Shown: one piece after another, positions 9,715-18,011 of the stretch
Numbering within the stretch: the first letter of the stretch is position 1
Layout of the letters: every line of letters starts with the position of its first letter
Source: Streptomyces gossypii
Lineage (GTDB): Bacteria > Actinomycetota > Actinomycetes > Streptomycetales > Streptomycetaceae
NCBI RefSeq assembly: GCF_025165795.1
Contig: NZ_JAJAGO010000002.1
Coordinates: 372,001 to 436,000, forward strand
Length of the DNA: 64,000 nt
Direction of reading: 5' to 3'
Position numbers and translations under genes: made by a program
Notes under the pieces: model-generated
The model's database searches: none
What the model was told of the DNA's origin: nothing
The model's input: only the letters and a program-made list of their open reading frames with translations

Positions 9715-10197
9715 TCACTTCTCGGGAGTGTGGTTGGTGGCCTTGACCGGAACGGACAGCTTTATCGCGTCGGATTTCTCGAAGTGCAGTTCGAGGGAGA
9801 CCTTGTCGCCCTTCACCGGTTTCCGGTGGAGATCGACAAGCATGAGGTGGTTGCCGCCTCGTGCGAAGTCGAGGGAGCCGTCCGCCGGCACGGGCATGGA
9901 CTTCACCCGCTGCATCTGCTGGTCGACGGTCTTGTGCAACTGCACCTCGTCCGTGAGGTCGCTGGTGACCGAGGTCAGCTTGTCGGCCTTGCCGCCGCTG
10001 TTCTCGATGACCAGGAAGGCTCCCGCCATGTCGGCCATGACCGGCTGCGGCACGTAGGCGCCGTGCGCCTTCAGAGCGGGCGCGGCCTTCGCGTCCGAGC
10101 CGGAGTCCGAGTCGCTGTCCGAGCCGCAGGCGCCCAGCGCGAACATCCCGGCCAGCGCCAGGGAGGCGGCCGGAAGGGCGGTACGCCGTCGGTTCAC
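9715..10197 (-). CDS. ecuC: PCuAC-domain extracytoplasmic copper chaperone (ECuC-like)
   Basis: A 160-residue lipoprotein. The signal ends in the lipobox LGAC. A PCuAC (DUF461) domain follows, with the Met/His ligands in MADMAGAF, VQLHKTVDQQMQRV and GGNHLMLVDLH. It binds Cu(I) and passes it to Sco or cytochrome oxidase (family knowledge). The GTG start overlaps the Sco stop (GTGA), so the two chaperones are translationally coupled. From memory, S. lividans and S. coelicolor have the same chaperone pair. Confidence 0.92.
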   Translation of the reverse strand: MNRRRTALPAASLALAGMFALGACGSDSDSDSGSDAKAAPALKAHGAYVPQPVMADMAGAFLVIENSGGKADKLTSVTSDLTDEVQLHKTVDQQMQRVKSMPVPADGSLDFARGGNHLMLVDLHRKPVKGDKVSLELHFEKSDAIKLSVPVKATNHTPEK

Positions 10198-10862
10198 GGA
10201 GTCTCCCCCTTCACGATCGCCGGGAGTTCCTTCTCCAGGATCTTGGCGGTGGACGTCCGTTCCGTATAGAGGACGTACCCCTCGTCGCTCTTCGGTGAGA
10301 AGGCGAGCACCTGTGCGCCGTGCGTGGAGACGACGTCGCCGTTCTTCTTCTCGTACGACGGCTCGATGTGCACGCCGACGCTGCGCGCGCCCGCCTGGAT
10401 GGTGTCGAAGTCGCCGGTCAGCCCGATGAAGGAGGTGTCCTGCATGCGGAGCCACTTGCCCAGCCGCTTCGGGGTGTCGCGCTCGGGGTCGGAGGTGACG
10501 AAGACGACCCGGAGCTTCTCCTGCTCGGCCTTGCTGAGCTTGGACTTGGCGATGGCGATGTTGCTCATCGTCAGCGGACACACGTCCGGGCAGTGGGTGT
10601 AGCCGAAGAAGAGGAGAGTCGGGCTGCCCTTCGTCTCCTCGATGAGGTCGTACTCCTTCCCCTTCGTGTCCGTGAGGGTGAGGTCGGGCTTCGCGAAGGG
10701 CTTGTCGAGTAGGGCACCGCCCTTCTTCTGCTCGCTCTGGACGTTCGCGGCGGGATCGGTCTTGTCGCCGGAGCCCGAGGTGTCGTCTGAACCGCAGGCG
10801 GTCAGGGTGAGCGCCGCCGCGCAGAGTGCCGCGGCGGCGGTGAGGGTCTTCCGTTTGAGCAT
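10194..10862 (-). CDS. sco: Sco1/SenC/PrrC-family copper chaperone lipoprotein
   Basis: A 222-residue thioredoxin-fold lipoprotein. A Lys/Arg-rich start, hydrophobic helix and lipobox LTAC precede the Sco domain, whose copper site is the CxxxC of YTHCPDVCP plus the later His in VSTHGAQV. Sco proteins deliver copper to the CuA centre of cytochrome c oxidase and, in Streptomyces, to development-related enzymes. I chose the internal ATG at 10862 because it begins the signal peptide. An upstream ATG at 10916 would add 18 polar residues and overlap the YcnI gene. Confidence 0.93.
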   Translation of the reverse strand: MLKRKTLTAAAALCAAALTLTACGSDDTSGSGDKTDPAANVQSEQKKGGALLDKPFAKPDLTLTDTKGKEYDLIEETKGSPTLLFFGYTHCPDVCPLTMSNIAIAKSKLSKAEQEKLRVVFVTSDPERDTPKRLGKWLRMQDTSFIGLTGDFDTIQAGARSVGVHIEPSYEKKNGDVVSTHGAQVLAFSPKSDEGYVLYTERTSTAKILEKELPAIVKGETP

Positions 10863-10912
10863 GGGTGGTTCCCGGTGTTCTTGTTTCTCAGCTGCGATGA
10901 CTGGTGGCCGGT

Positions 10913-11659
10913 TCATGCGGAACGGCGCCGTCCGGCCAGTACCCCGAAGGCGACCCCGGCGACTCCGACGGCGATGCCGACTCCGCCGAGGACGCGGGCG
11001 GTGGTGTCCGTGCCGTCCGAGCTGTCCGAGGCGGCGTCGTCGGTGCCCTCGCCGTCCTCGGCTCCCTTCTCGGCCCCGTTCTTCGCTCCGTCCGCGGAAA
11101 CGTCGGTGCCGTCACCGTCCTCCGGTGCCGGGGCGGCGAGCTTCAGTACGGGGGCGGGGTGCTCCGGCTCCTTCTCCCCCTCCTTCGGCTCCTCGATCCA
11201 GCGCACGACCTCCTTGCTGTCATAGGTCTGGAGGGACTTGAAGACCATCTGCTCGGCGTCCTCGGGCAGCGCACCCATGGAGAGCGGGAACTGCTGGAAC
11301 TGGCCCGGCTCGATCTTGCCGCCGCTCCAGGTCACCTTCGAGACGGCCTCGTTGATCGTCTCGCCGTGCATCTCCATCGGCTTGTCCAGCTTGGACTTGG
11401 TCACCTTGACATCCCAGCCGGGCACCGGCTGCGGCATGACGGAGGCGAGCGGCGTGTCGGCGGGCAGGTTGACCTCGAGCTTGACGGTCGAGGCGTCGTC
11501 ACGCTCGTTGGGCACCTTGAAGGTGACGGTGCTGTAGCCGCCCGCCTCCGCCTCTTCCGGATTGACGGAGACATGCGCGGATGCGCTGCCTGCGCCGAGC
11601 AGGACGGCGGAGGCGGCGAGGACGCCGGTGGTTGCGAACCGGCGCTGAGAAAGCTTCAT
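10913..11659 (-). CDS. YcnI-like (DUF1775) copper-binding membrane-anchored protein
   Basis: A 248-residue exported protein. The signal peptide cleaves after ASA to expose an N-terminal His (HVSVNP), the family's copper ligand. The DUF1775 beta-sandwich (residues ~30-165) includes the conserved WSGG segment. An acidic, Thr/Asp-rich linker and one C-terminal membrane helix with a basic tail follow. It heads the core of the copper operon, 50 bp before Sco, and probably acts as an extracytoplasmic copper metallochaperone. Confidence 0.88.
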   Translation of the reverse strand: MKLSQRRFATTGVLAASAVLLGAGSASAHVSVNPEEAEAGGYSTVTFKVPNERDDASTVKLEVNLPADTPLASVMPQPVPGWDVKVTKSKLDKPMEMHGETINEAVSKVTWSGGKIEPGQFQQFPLSMGALPEDAEQMVFKSLQTYDSKEVVRWIEEPKEGEKEPEHPAPVLKLAAPAPEDGDGTDVSADGAKNGAEKGAEDGEGTDDAASDSSDGTDTTARVLGGVGIAVGVAGVAFGVLAGRRRSA

Positions 11660-11674
11660 GGTGTGGCTACCTCT

Positions 11675-11702
11675 GTCAGGTGTCAGGTGTCAGGTGTCAG
11701 AT
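11675..11702. repeat. Four tandem 7-bp repeats upstream of the YcnI gene
   Basis: Three exact copies of GTCAGGT and a fourth with one change (GTCAGAT) run head to tail 16 bp upstream of the YcnI start codon, in the 310-bp gap 11660-11969. The rest of the gap holds imperfect GGCGG-rich repeats (11785-11835) and no gene I can support. The heptamers could bind a regulator of the copper operon or be simple slippage. Confidence 0.6.
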
Positions 11703-11969
11703 GTGTTCAGGCGTGGTGGCTCGCCCTGGCACGGCCGGTGGCGTACCTCCGGTGGTGCCGTCAGCGAGGCCGGACGCGGGTGGGCGGCGACGGGCGGAGA
11801 CAGGCGGAGGCAGGCGGCGACGGGCGGTCCGCCGGGAACCGTGGAATCCGGAACCCAGGGGTGTGCCGCGTGCCGGCCATGCGGTGTCCTGCGCCGCCGT
11901 CGCGAGGGGCGGGGGCCGGGTGCCCGGGTGCGGCGGTGCTCGGGCCCCCGGTCCACGGGAGCGCGGGCG

Positions 11970-12833
11970 TCAGGCCGCGAGGGCGAGGCCTTCCGCAGCC
12001 CGCGGCGGTCCACGCCTGCTGACGGTGTGGTGGAGGAGCACGGGGCGGGGCACGATCTCGTCGTGCGCCCTGAAGACGCGACGGGGCGCGGGGGCGTCCG
12101 CCAGCAGTCCGGCGCGCAGCGCCCGTACGTAGGACAGCGCAGTGCGCAGATCGCGGACGGTCACCAGCTTCTCGGCGGCGGTCGCCGCCGTGACCGAGAG
12201 CCGGACCAGCCGCCACAACGCGGCCTCACCGCGGCGCAGCAGCAGGCCCGCGGCGATGGCGGCCAGCAGGTGGCCGAGCAGCATGGCGGGGGTGAGCTGC
12301 TGGAGCGCGTCGGTCACGGCGGCGCGCAGGCAGTCGACGGCGGTCTCCGACAGGCCGTGCCCGCCGTGCCCGCTGTGTCCGCCGTGTGCCAGGTCCGGGG
12401 CGTACGCCGTGTGCGCGGTGGACAGTCCCGCGTCGGAGACCACCTCCCGGGCCTTGGCCTCGGTCAGGGCCGCCGCCGCGCTGTCGTTGCACAGCAGCTG
12501 CCCGGCCAGCGCCTTCAGCCCGCTGCCGCCGCCACCGCCGTGCGCGTTCGCGCCGACGCCGCCCGAGTGCGCGGCGGTGCCGTGCATCCCGAAGGAGAAG
12601 AGGGTGTGCAGTGCGACCTGCCCCAGTGCGAGGGCGGCCGTGATGCCGGGCAGTGAACGCTCCCGCCCGGCCAGTCGCGCGGCGGCGGCGAACACCATCG
12701 CGCAGGCGGCACCGATCGTCCACAGCGGCAGGACGGAGCCAGCCGCCAGGGTGTGACCGGCCATGGACAGTGCGACGCAGGCCACGGTGAACACCGCAGC
12801 CCGCAGCAGTCTGAGATCCGCACCGGCAGTCAT
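11970..12833 (-). CDS. His-rich multi-pass membrane protein, unknown function
   Basis: A 287-residue protein I do not recognise by name. Two or three membrane helices span the first 90 residues. A His/Gly-rich extracytoplasmic loop follows (HSGG, NAHGGGGG, then HGGHSGHGGHG), with another membrane helix near 185-205 and a basic cytoplasmic tail. It sits upstream of the YcnI-Sco-ECuC-CopCD-Dyp genes on the same strand, and the His clusters would suit metal binding. A role in copper handling is inferred from context only. Confidence 0.7.
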   Translation of the reverse strand: MTAGADLRLLRAAVFTVACVALSMAGHTLAAGSVLPLWTIGAACAMVFAAAARLAGRERSLPGITAALALGQVALHTLFSFGMHGTAAHSGGVGANAHGGGGGSGLKALAGQLLCNDSAAAALTEAKAREVVSDAGLSTAHTAYAPDLAHGGHSGHGGHGLSETAVDCLRAAVTDALQQLTPAMLLGHLLAAIAAGLLLRRGEAALWRLVRLSVTAATAAEKLVTVRDLRTALSYVRALRAGLLADAPAPRRVFRAHDEIVPRPVLLHHTVSRRGPPRAAEGLALAA

Positions 12834-13081
12834 GGCGGCGACATCATCTCACCGCGTCCTGCCCCTGTCTGCGGCGGGCGGCGGAATACGGACTTCCGGC
12901 ATTCGTGGGGAAGGCGTTACACGGCGAAGGGCGTACTCCGCTTCCGCCGAATGAGGGGAGTCACACCCTTTTCACGCTTACCTTCCGCTCACACAGGCAA
13001 TACGTATCGGTATGGCCGGGCGGCCCTGAGAAGCTGCAGCCTCTCAGCGGCCCCATACCAGCCGCAGCCTGGAGGGTGAGC

Positions 13082-13615
13082 ATGAGTATCTGGTGGTCTC
13101 TCCATCTGCGCCGCGAGGCGGCGAGCGTGCCGCTCGCGCGGCGGCTGCTGCTGGGCACCATGGAGACGGCGGGTGTGGACCCGGAGATCTCCTTCGAACT
13201 CGCCGTCGCCCTCTCGGAGGCTTGCGCCAACGCCGTCGAGCACGGGCTGAACGAGCGGACGGACGCGTACCGCGTGACGGCCTGCATCGACGGCGACATG
13301 TGCCATATCGAGGTCACCGACCCCGGCCCCGGCTTTCCGGCCGCCACCGTCTCCCGGGCCGTCCGCGCCGGCGTGACCGAATCGGTGGCGGGCCCCGGCG
13401 GCTCTCCCGGCGGCAGCGGCGCAGGCACCGGCGCAGGCAACGGCGGGGGCCCGCCCGAGGGGCCCCCGATCGCCGAGGACGGCCGCGGCCTCTGCCTCAT
13501 CGAAACCCTGGCCGACCACGTCCGCTTCCACAACCGGCCCAACAGCGGCGGCGCGGTGGTCAGCTTCGACAAGATCCTCAAATGGCGCGACGACGCCCTC
13601 CTGAAGGCGGGCTGA
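13082..13615 (+). CDS. RsbW-like ATP-binding regulatory protein
   Basis: A 177-residue GHKL ATPase of the anti-sigma/serine kinase type. The N box is ALSEACANAVEHG, the G1 box DPGPGFP, and the G2 region GRGLCLIETLAD. A Gly/Pro-rich insert splits the domain near residues 100-130. The ATG start at 13082 follows GGAGGGTGAGC, and the frame open upstream has no good ribosome site. The partner is unknown. It is monocistronic and convergent with the methyltransferase gene. Confidence 0.88.
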   Translation: MSIWWSLHLRREAASVPLARRLLLGTMETAGVDPEISFELAVALSEACANAVEHGLNERTDAYRVTACIDGDMCHIEVTDPGPGFPAATVSRAVRAGVTESVAGPGGSPGGSGAGTGAGNGGGPPEGPPIAEDGRGLCLIETLADHVRFHNRPNSGGAVVSFDKILKWRDDALLKAG

Positions 13616-13646
13616 CCCGGCCCGCCCGCCGCCGGCCGTCGCGTCT

Positions 13647-14444
13647 TCAGGCGGGCTTGCGGGCTACGCCTCCGTAGAAGCCGATCTCGCTCGACCTCGG
13701 TGGTGGTGTGGTGTCCGGGCGCCAGAAGGGGGCCTGGGCCAGGCCGGGCTCGAGGAGTTCGAAGCCGTCGAAGAACCGCTCGACCTCGGGGCGGGACCGC
13801 AGGTTCAGGGTGGCGGTCGCCTTGCTGTAGATGGCCTTGGCCGCGCTGCGGTCAGCGAAGTCGTCCGTGGCGTGCGAGAGGACGAGGAAGCTGCCGGCCG
13901 GCAGTGCGTCGCGCAGGGTGGCGACGACCTCCTCCGGCTTCTCCGCCTCGGTGAGGAAGTGGAGGATCGCGACCAGGAGCAGGGCGACCGGTTCGTCGAA
14001 GTCGATGATCCGGCGGATTTCGGGGTGGTCCACGATGGCCTGCGGGTCGCGCAGGTCGGCGAGCACGATGCTGGTCGTGCCGGAGCCGCTCAGCAGTGCG
14101 CCGGCGTGTCCGTTCACGATCGGGTCGTTGTCGACGTAGGCGACACGTACGTCCGGCGCCACTTTCTGGGCGACCTCGTGGACGTTCGGCGAGGTGGGCA
14201 GTCCGGTGCCGATGTCGAGGATCTGGCGGACGCCGCTGCCGACCACGTACCGGACGGCGCGCTGCAGGAAGGCGCGGTTGGCGCGCAGGCCGATCCGCAC
14301 CTCGGGTGCGGCGGTGGCGAGTTCGTCGCCGGCCTGCTGGTCCACCTCGTAGTTGTCCTTGCCGCCCAGCAGGTAGTCGTAGATCCGGGCAGGGTGCGGC
14401 CTGCTGGTATCGATCTGCCCGGCACGGAGGTCGTCCTGTGTCAC
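13647..14444 (-). CDS. SAM-dependent methyltransferase (DUF574/PF04672 type)
   Basis: A 265-residue member of a family abundant in Streptomyces. It has the characteristic N-terminal TSRPHPARIYDYLLGGKDNY, the SAM-binding ILDIGTGLPT, VAYVDNDPI, and a final GFYGGVARKP. The GTG at 14444 follows a strong GAGAGGAG ribosome site and starts just before the conserved domain. The substrate is unknown for this family. The next gene upstream on the same strand ends 97 bp away. Confidence 0.9.
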   Translation of the reverse strand: MTQDDLRAGQIDTSRPHPARIYDYLLGGKDNYEVDQQAGDELATAAPEVRIGLRANRAFLQRAVRYVVGSGVRQILDIGTGLPTSPNVHEVAQKVAPDVRVAYVDNDPIVNGHAGALLSGSGTTSIVLADLRDPQAIVDHPEIRRIIDFDEPVALLLVAILHFLTEAEKPEEVVATLRDALPAGSFLVLSHATDDFADRSAAKAIYSKATATLNLRSRPEVERFFDGFELLEPGLAQAPFWRPDTTPPPRSSEIGFYGGVARKPA

Positions 14445-14541
14445 GCTGCGCTCCTCTCGACGACCGCCGGGGCCCTTGCCCGCGTACGTCTGACGACAGC
14501 TTCCCATGGCGACTGCCCTGCATTCGCACGTAGTTGTCACT

Positions 14542-15447
14542 TCATGACTTGGGGAGCCCGGCGGAGGGTGAAGTGGAGGGCGAAGGGGCGCGGGGCGAAT
14601 GCCTCGTCTGCCAGCTGGCGAGGATGCGCAGGCACTCCTCGTCCGCCGATCCCGGACCGGCGGTGTAGACGGTCAGGAACTGGTCCGGGTCGTCCGGCAG
14701 GCGCAGCGTCTCGAACCGCAGCGTCATCGGCCCGACGACCGGATGGGCGAATCGCTTGTAGCCGTGCGACTTGCTCTTGACCGTGTGGATGGACCAGTGC
14801 CTGCGGAACTCCTCACTCTTCAGCGACAGTTCGCCAACCAGTGCGGCCAGCTCCGGGTCGTCGGGGTTTCTTCCGGCGTCGATGCGCAGGTGCCCCACGG
14901 TGTCCTTGGCCACGAACTCCCGGTCCGGGTAGAGCCGGACGACGTCCTCGTCCAGCAGCACCAGCCGGGCGAGGTTGCGCTCGTGCGGCGGCAGCGCGTC
15001 GAAGTCGGTGATCAGGGCGCCGGCCAGCCGGTTCCAGGCAAGGATGTCCATGCGCCGTCCGAAGACGAACGCGGGGGTGTCGCCGACCGCGTGCAGCAAC
15101 TGCCTTATTCCCGGCCTGGCTTGCTGTGGTGGTGCCCGGCGCGTCCGCTCCCGGCGTGCGGTGTGGCCGGGGTGGCGGGCGATGCGGTGCAGGTGGGTGC
15201 GTTCGTCCTCGTCCAGCCGCAGCACGCGGGCGACCGCGTCCAGCACGGCGTCGGAGACACCGGGGTTGCGCCCCTGCTCCAGCCGTACGTAGTACTCGAC
15301 GCTGATTCCCGCGAGATAGGCCACTTCCTCGCGGCGCAGGCCGGGCACCCGCCGGGGGCCGCTTCCGGGGGCGAAGCCGACGTCCTCGGGGCTCAGCAGC
15401 GCACGGCGGGAACGCAGGAACTCTCCGAGATCGGCGCGCCGGTTCAT
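14542..15447 (-). CDS. XRE-family regulator with MmyB-like ligand-binding domain
   Basis: A 301-residue regulator. The N-terminal helix-turn-helix (RRVPGLRREEVAYLAGISVEYYVRLEQGR) is followed by the MmyB-like domain (residues ~110-280), thought to bind fatty-acid-like ligands in related proteins. The conserved family start MNRRADLGEFLRSRR sets the ATG at 15447. It is divergent from the Tat-exported propeller gene, with a perfect palindrome between them, so local control of that gene is likely (inference). Confidence 0.92.
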   Translation of the reverse strand: MNRRADLGEFLRSRRALLSPEDVGFAPGSGPRRVPGLRREEVAYLAGISVEYYVRLEQGRNPGVSDAVLDAVARVLRLDEDERTHLHRIARHPGHTARRERTRRAPPQQARPGIRQLLHAVGDTPAFVFGRRMDILAWNRLAGALITDFDALPPHERNLARLVLLDEDVVRLYPDREFVAKDTVGHLRIDAGRNPDDPELAALVGELSLKSEEFRRHWSIHTVKSKSHGYKRFAHPVVGPMTLRFETLRLPDDPDQFLTVYTAGPGSADEECLRILASWQTRHSPRAPSPSTSPSAGLPKS

Positions 15448-15506
15448 GCCGCCATGATGCTCCACGCCGGGCGTCCCAGGGTGGTCCTGCCGGTACCAGG
15501 GAACGT

Positions 15507-15522
15507 CCGTACCGGGGTACGG
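15507..15522. promoter_or_regulatory. Perfect inverted repeat in the divergent promoter region
   Basis: CCGTACC-GG-GGTACGG lies in the 158-bp gap between the divergent XRE regulator and the propeller gene. Further GGTACC and GATACC half-site-like motifs lie at about 15492 and 15530. It is a good operator candidate for the regulator. Confidence 0.55.
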
Positions 15523-15605
15523 CAGAGCGATACCAGCCGACGGCGGGCCGGTTGACCATGTGGGCGACGGCAACCGACCAGAGCGCCACCGGCGAGGAGC
15601 TGACG

Positions 15606-16682
15606 ATGAAGGATCTGTCCCCGACCCCACTGATGACTGCGCGGCCGTCCCGGCGGACCGTGCTGGCCGCGACGGCTGCCACGGCCGCGACGGCCGCGAC
15701 GACGGCCCTGACCGTGGCCGCACCCGCATCGGCAGCACCCTCGGCCCCGGCTTCCGTGAGGGGAGGCGGCGCGCTGCCGGAGCGCTATGTGGTGCCCGGC
15801 GACCGGGCGTTCCCCACCGGCAATGCCCACGACCCGCGCACCGGCCACCTCTACGTCGGCAGTGCCGAGGACGGAACCCTCTACCGGGGCCACGTCACCG
15901 AGCCCGAGCTGCGCCCCTGGTCGCCCGACGGCACCGACGGGCGCAGCACCACCTCGGGCATGGCCGTCGACCGTGCGGGACGGCTGTACGTGGGCGGGGC
16001 GGACACCGGCACCCTGCGGGTGTACGACACCGCTCACGGCACGCTGCTCGCCCGACTCCACGGTGTGGAGGGCGGATTCATCAACGAGATCACCCTCGCC
16101 CCGGACGGCACCGCCTACGCCACCGACTCCTTCCGGCCGGTGATCTACCGGCTGATCCGTTCCGGTGGCCGATGGGCGCTCCAGCGCTGGCTCGACATCA
16201 CCCGCACGCCCGTCGACTGGGTCGACGGCCAGCACAACCTGAACGGCATTCTCTGTGTGGGCCGTCACCTGTTCACCGTGAATAGCAACACGGGCCAGCT
16301 GTGGCGTATCGACCGCCACACCCGCGCGGCGCGCGAAGTCGACCTCGGCGGGCATCTGTTGACCAACGGCGACGGGATCGTCTGGCGCGACGGCCGGCTG
16401 CACGTGGTGCAGGGCAACATCAACAACACCCCGGGCCTCACGCCCCAGGTGGCCGTGATCGCCCTCTCCGCCGGTCTCTCCCGGGGCCGCTACGTCGCCC
16501 GGATCATCCCGCCCGGCGGCTTCCGCCACCCCAGCTCGGCGTCGCTCGTCGGGGACCGGATCGTGGTCGTCAACAGCCAGTACAACCGCTGGGTCGCCGG
16601 TCTCCCCCCGGAGTCCCTTCCGTTCACCCTCTCCAGCATCCCCCTGAGCGACGCCACCCCGGTCACCTCCACTCCGCGCTGA
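15606..16682 (+). CDS. Tat-exported SMP-30/gluconolactonase-like beta-propeller protein
   Basis: A 358-residue exported protein. The signal peptide has SRRTVLAA and a long Ala/Thr hydrophobic core ending ASAAPS, which indicates Tat export. The mature part has repeated propeller blades (VGSAEDGTLYRG, MAVDRAGRLYVGG, INEITLAPDGTAYATDS), as in the SMP-30/gluconolactonase and superoxide-dismutase-like propeller family. The ATG follows GAGGAG. Enzymatic activity is unproven. It is divergent from an MmyB-type regulator. Confidence 0.82.
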   Translation: MKDLSPTPLMTARPSRRTVLAATAATAATAATTALTVAAPASAAPSAPASVRGGGALPERYVVPGDRAFPTGNAHDPRTGHLYVGSAEDGTLYRGHVTEPELRPWSPDGTDGRSTTSGMAVDRAGRLYVGGADTGTLRVYDTAHGTLLARLHGVEGGFINEITLAPDGTAYATDSFRPVIYRLIRSGGRWALQRWLDITRTPVDWVDGQHNLNGILCVGRHLFTVNSNTGQLWRIDRHTRAAREVDLGGHLLTNGDGIVWRDGRLHVVQGNINNTPGLTPQVAVIALSAGLSRGRYVARIIPPGGFRHPSSASLVGDRIVVVNSQYNRWVAGLPPESLPFTLSSIPLSDATPVTSTPR

Positions 16683-16705
16683 CGTGCGGTCCCGCTCCGG
16701 TCCAC

Positions 16706-16736
16706 GGCCTGGCCGCAGCCAGGCGCCGGCCAGGCC
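16706..16736. terminator. Bidirectional terminator hairpin between convergent genes
   Basis: GGCCTGGCCG and CGGCCAGGCC form a perfect 10-bp stem with an 11-nt loop, between the convergent propeller and DUF1269 genes. Confidence 0.6.
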
Positions 16737-16753
16737 GGCCGGGGCGCTCGTCG

Positions 16754-17242
16754 TCAGCCCGCGAAGATCTTGCGGAGCCTGGCCTCGCTCTCGGCGTCGA
16801 GGTTGCTGTGCACCAGCTCGGCGTTTCCGGTCTGGGGGAGCGCCTCGCGGATGCGGTCGGTGACCTCCTCCCGGGTCAGCAGGAAGAGGGCGGAGGTCCC
16901 CGGGGTGACCTCCTGCTTCACCTGGTCGATGAAGTCGTCGTCGATGCCGATGTCGGTGAGTTTGCCGCCCAGCGCTCCGGCCGCCGCGCCGATCGCCGCG
17001 CCGAGCAGCGGCATCAGGAAGATCAGTCCGAAGAGCATGCCCCAGAAGGTGCCGGAGAGTGCGCCCATACTGACCAGGCTGGTGAGTTGCCTGGTCCTGG
17101 GCTTGTGGTGGTTCTCGGGCCAGCTGACGACGGCCGCGTCGTCCACCATGATCAGCTGCTGCCGCTGCAGCGACAGCAGGGTGGACTCCACCTGCTGGGC
17201 GCCTTCGGGGGAGTCGAACTTCCAGACCGTGAGGGTGGTCAT
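16754..17242 (-). CDS. DUF1269-family membrane protein
   Basis: A 162-residue protein of the DUF1269 family. It starts TTLTVWKFDSPEGA, has a central glycine-rich hydrophobic hairpin (GMLFGLIFLMPLLGAAIGAAAGALGG), then a soluble C-terminal half with the GTSALFLLTRE segment. The function is unknown. Relatives are stress-associated membrane proteins. The ATG at 17242 matches the family start. The region 17243-17485 upstream has no gene I can support. Confidence 0.8.
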   Translation of the reverse strand: MTTLTVWKFDSPEGAQQVESTLLSLQRQQLIMVDDAAVVSWPENHHKPRTRQLTSLVSMGALSGTFWGMLFGLIFLMPLLGAAIGAAAGALGGKLTDIGIDDDFIDQVKQEVTPGTSALFLLTREEVTDRIREALPQTGNAELVHSNLDAESEARLRKIFAG

Positions 17243-17485
17243 CTGTGCCTCCGAGTGTGGGCGTGACGGGCCGCGGCGGACAGCGGTGAGCAGGACCAGT
17301 AAACCCGGAAAGGAGATCAATGTGCGATATAAGAGCTTTCTCCTCTCCGGCGCGGCGCGCCGTGCGGCCGCATGGGGGCGCGCCGGAACGCGGCACGGCT
17401 CGGCACGGCTGGGGAGCCGGGCCGAGCCGGTGTCCTGCGGGGGTGTCGTACGGGGGTGTCGTACGGGGTGCCGCGCCGGGTGACG

Positions 17486-17917
17486 TCAGAAGGCCATGAT
17501 CGCTACTGCCGCGCCGATGAACACGAGCTGCAGCACCGTACGCATTCCGATCGGGTCCCCCTGCGCCACCTGCCGTTTCGCGGCCGAGTAGTTGGCCGGG
17601 TACATGGCGATCATGAGAAGGGCCAGGCCGCCTGCCGCCCACCAGGCCGTCGCCGGGATCAGCAGGCCGACCGCGCCGGACAGCTCCAGCACGCCGGTGG
17701 CCGTCACGAGCAGGTCGGGCCGGGGGAGTGCGGGCGGCACCATGCCGATCATGTCGGGGCGGAGCTTGGGGTGGAAGTGGGCGGAGGCGGTGAGGAGGAA
17801 CATCAGCGCCAGCCCGGCGCGCAGCGCCGGATGCCAGCCGTCGAGCGCGTCCATACCGGCAAGTCCCGCCAGACGGGCCGCCAGGGATCCGGCGATGAGG
17901 ACGATCAGGGGTTCCAT
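17486..17917 (-). CDS. DoxX-family membrane protein
   Basis: A 143-residue protein with four predicted membrane helices and the DoxX-type segment LTASAHFHPKLRPDM. The start MEPLIVLIAG is at 17917 behind GGAGGTCACC. It is divergent from a TetR regulator whose two operator-like palindromes lie in the 94-bp intergenic region, so it is probably the repressor's target. DoxX proteins often act in redox or stress tolerance. The exact role is unknown. Confidence 0.85.
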   Translation of the reverse strand: MEPLIVLIAGSLAARLAGLAGMDALDGWHPALRAGLALMFLLTASAHFHPKLRPDMIGMVPPALPRPDLLVTATGVLELSGAVGLLIPATAWWAAGGLALLMIAMYPANYSAAKRQVAQGDPIGMRTVLQLVFIGAAVAIMAF

Positions 17918-17948
17918 GGTGACCTCCAGAAGGAGGGGTCGAGAAGAA

Positions 17949-17963
17949 CTTGTCACTGACAAG
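17949..17963. promoter_or_regulatory. TetR operator candidate O1
   Basis: Perfect 6-bp inverted repeat CTTGTC-ACT-GACAAG, 31 bp upstream of the DoxX start. It shares its core exactly with the second palindrome next to the TetR start, apart from the 3-nt centre. Confidence 0.75.
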
Positions 17964-17978
17964 ATAAACACCCACTCC

Positions 17979-18003
17979 CCTATCTTGTCAACGACAAGAT
18001 AGG
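17979..18003. promoter_or_regulatory. TetR operator candidate O2
   Basis: Perfect 11-bp inverted repeat (CCTATCTTGTC/GACAAGATAGG, centre AAC) that ends 8 bp before the TetR start codon. The core CTTGTCnnnGACAAG repeats O1 at a centre-to-centre distance of 35 bp. The position suggests autorepression and control of the divergent DoxX gene. Confidence 0.8.
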
Positions 18004-18011
18004 GTGGAGTC

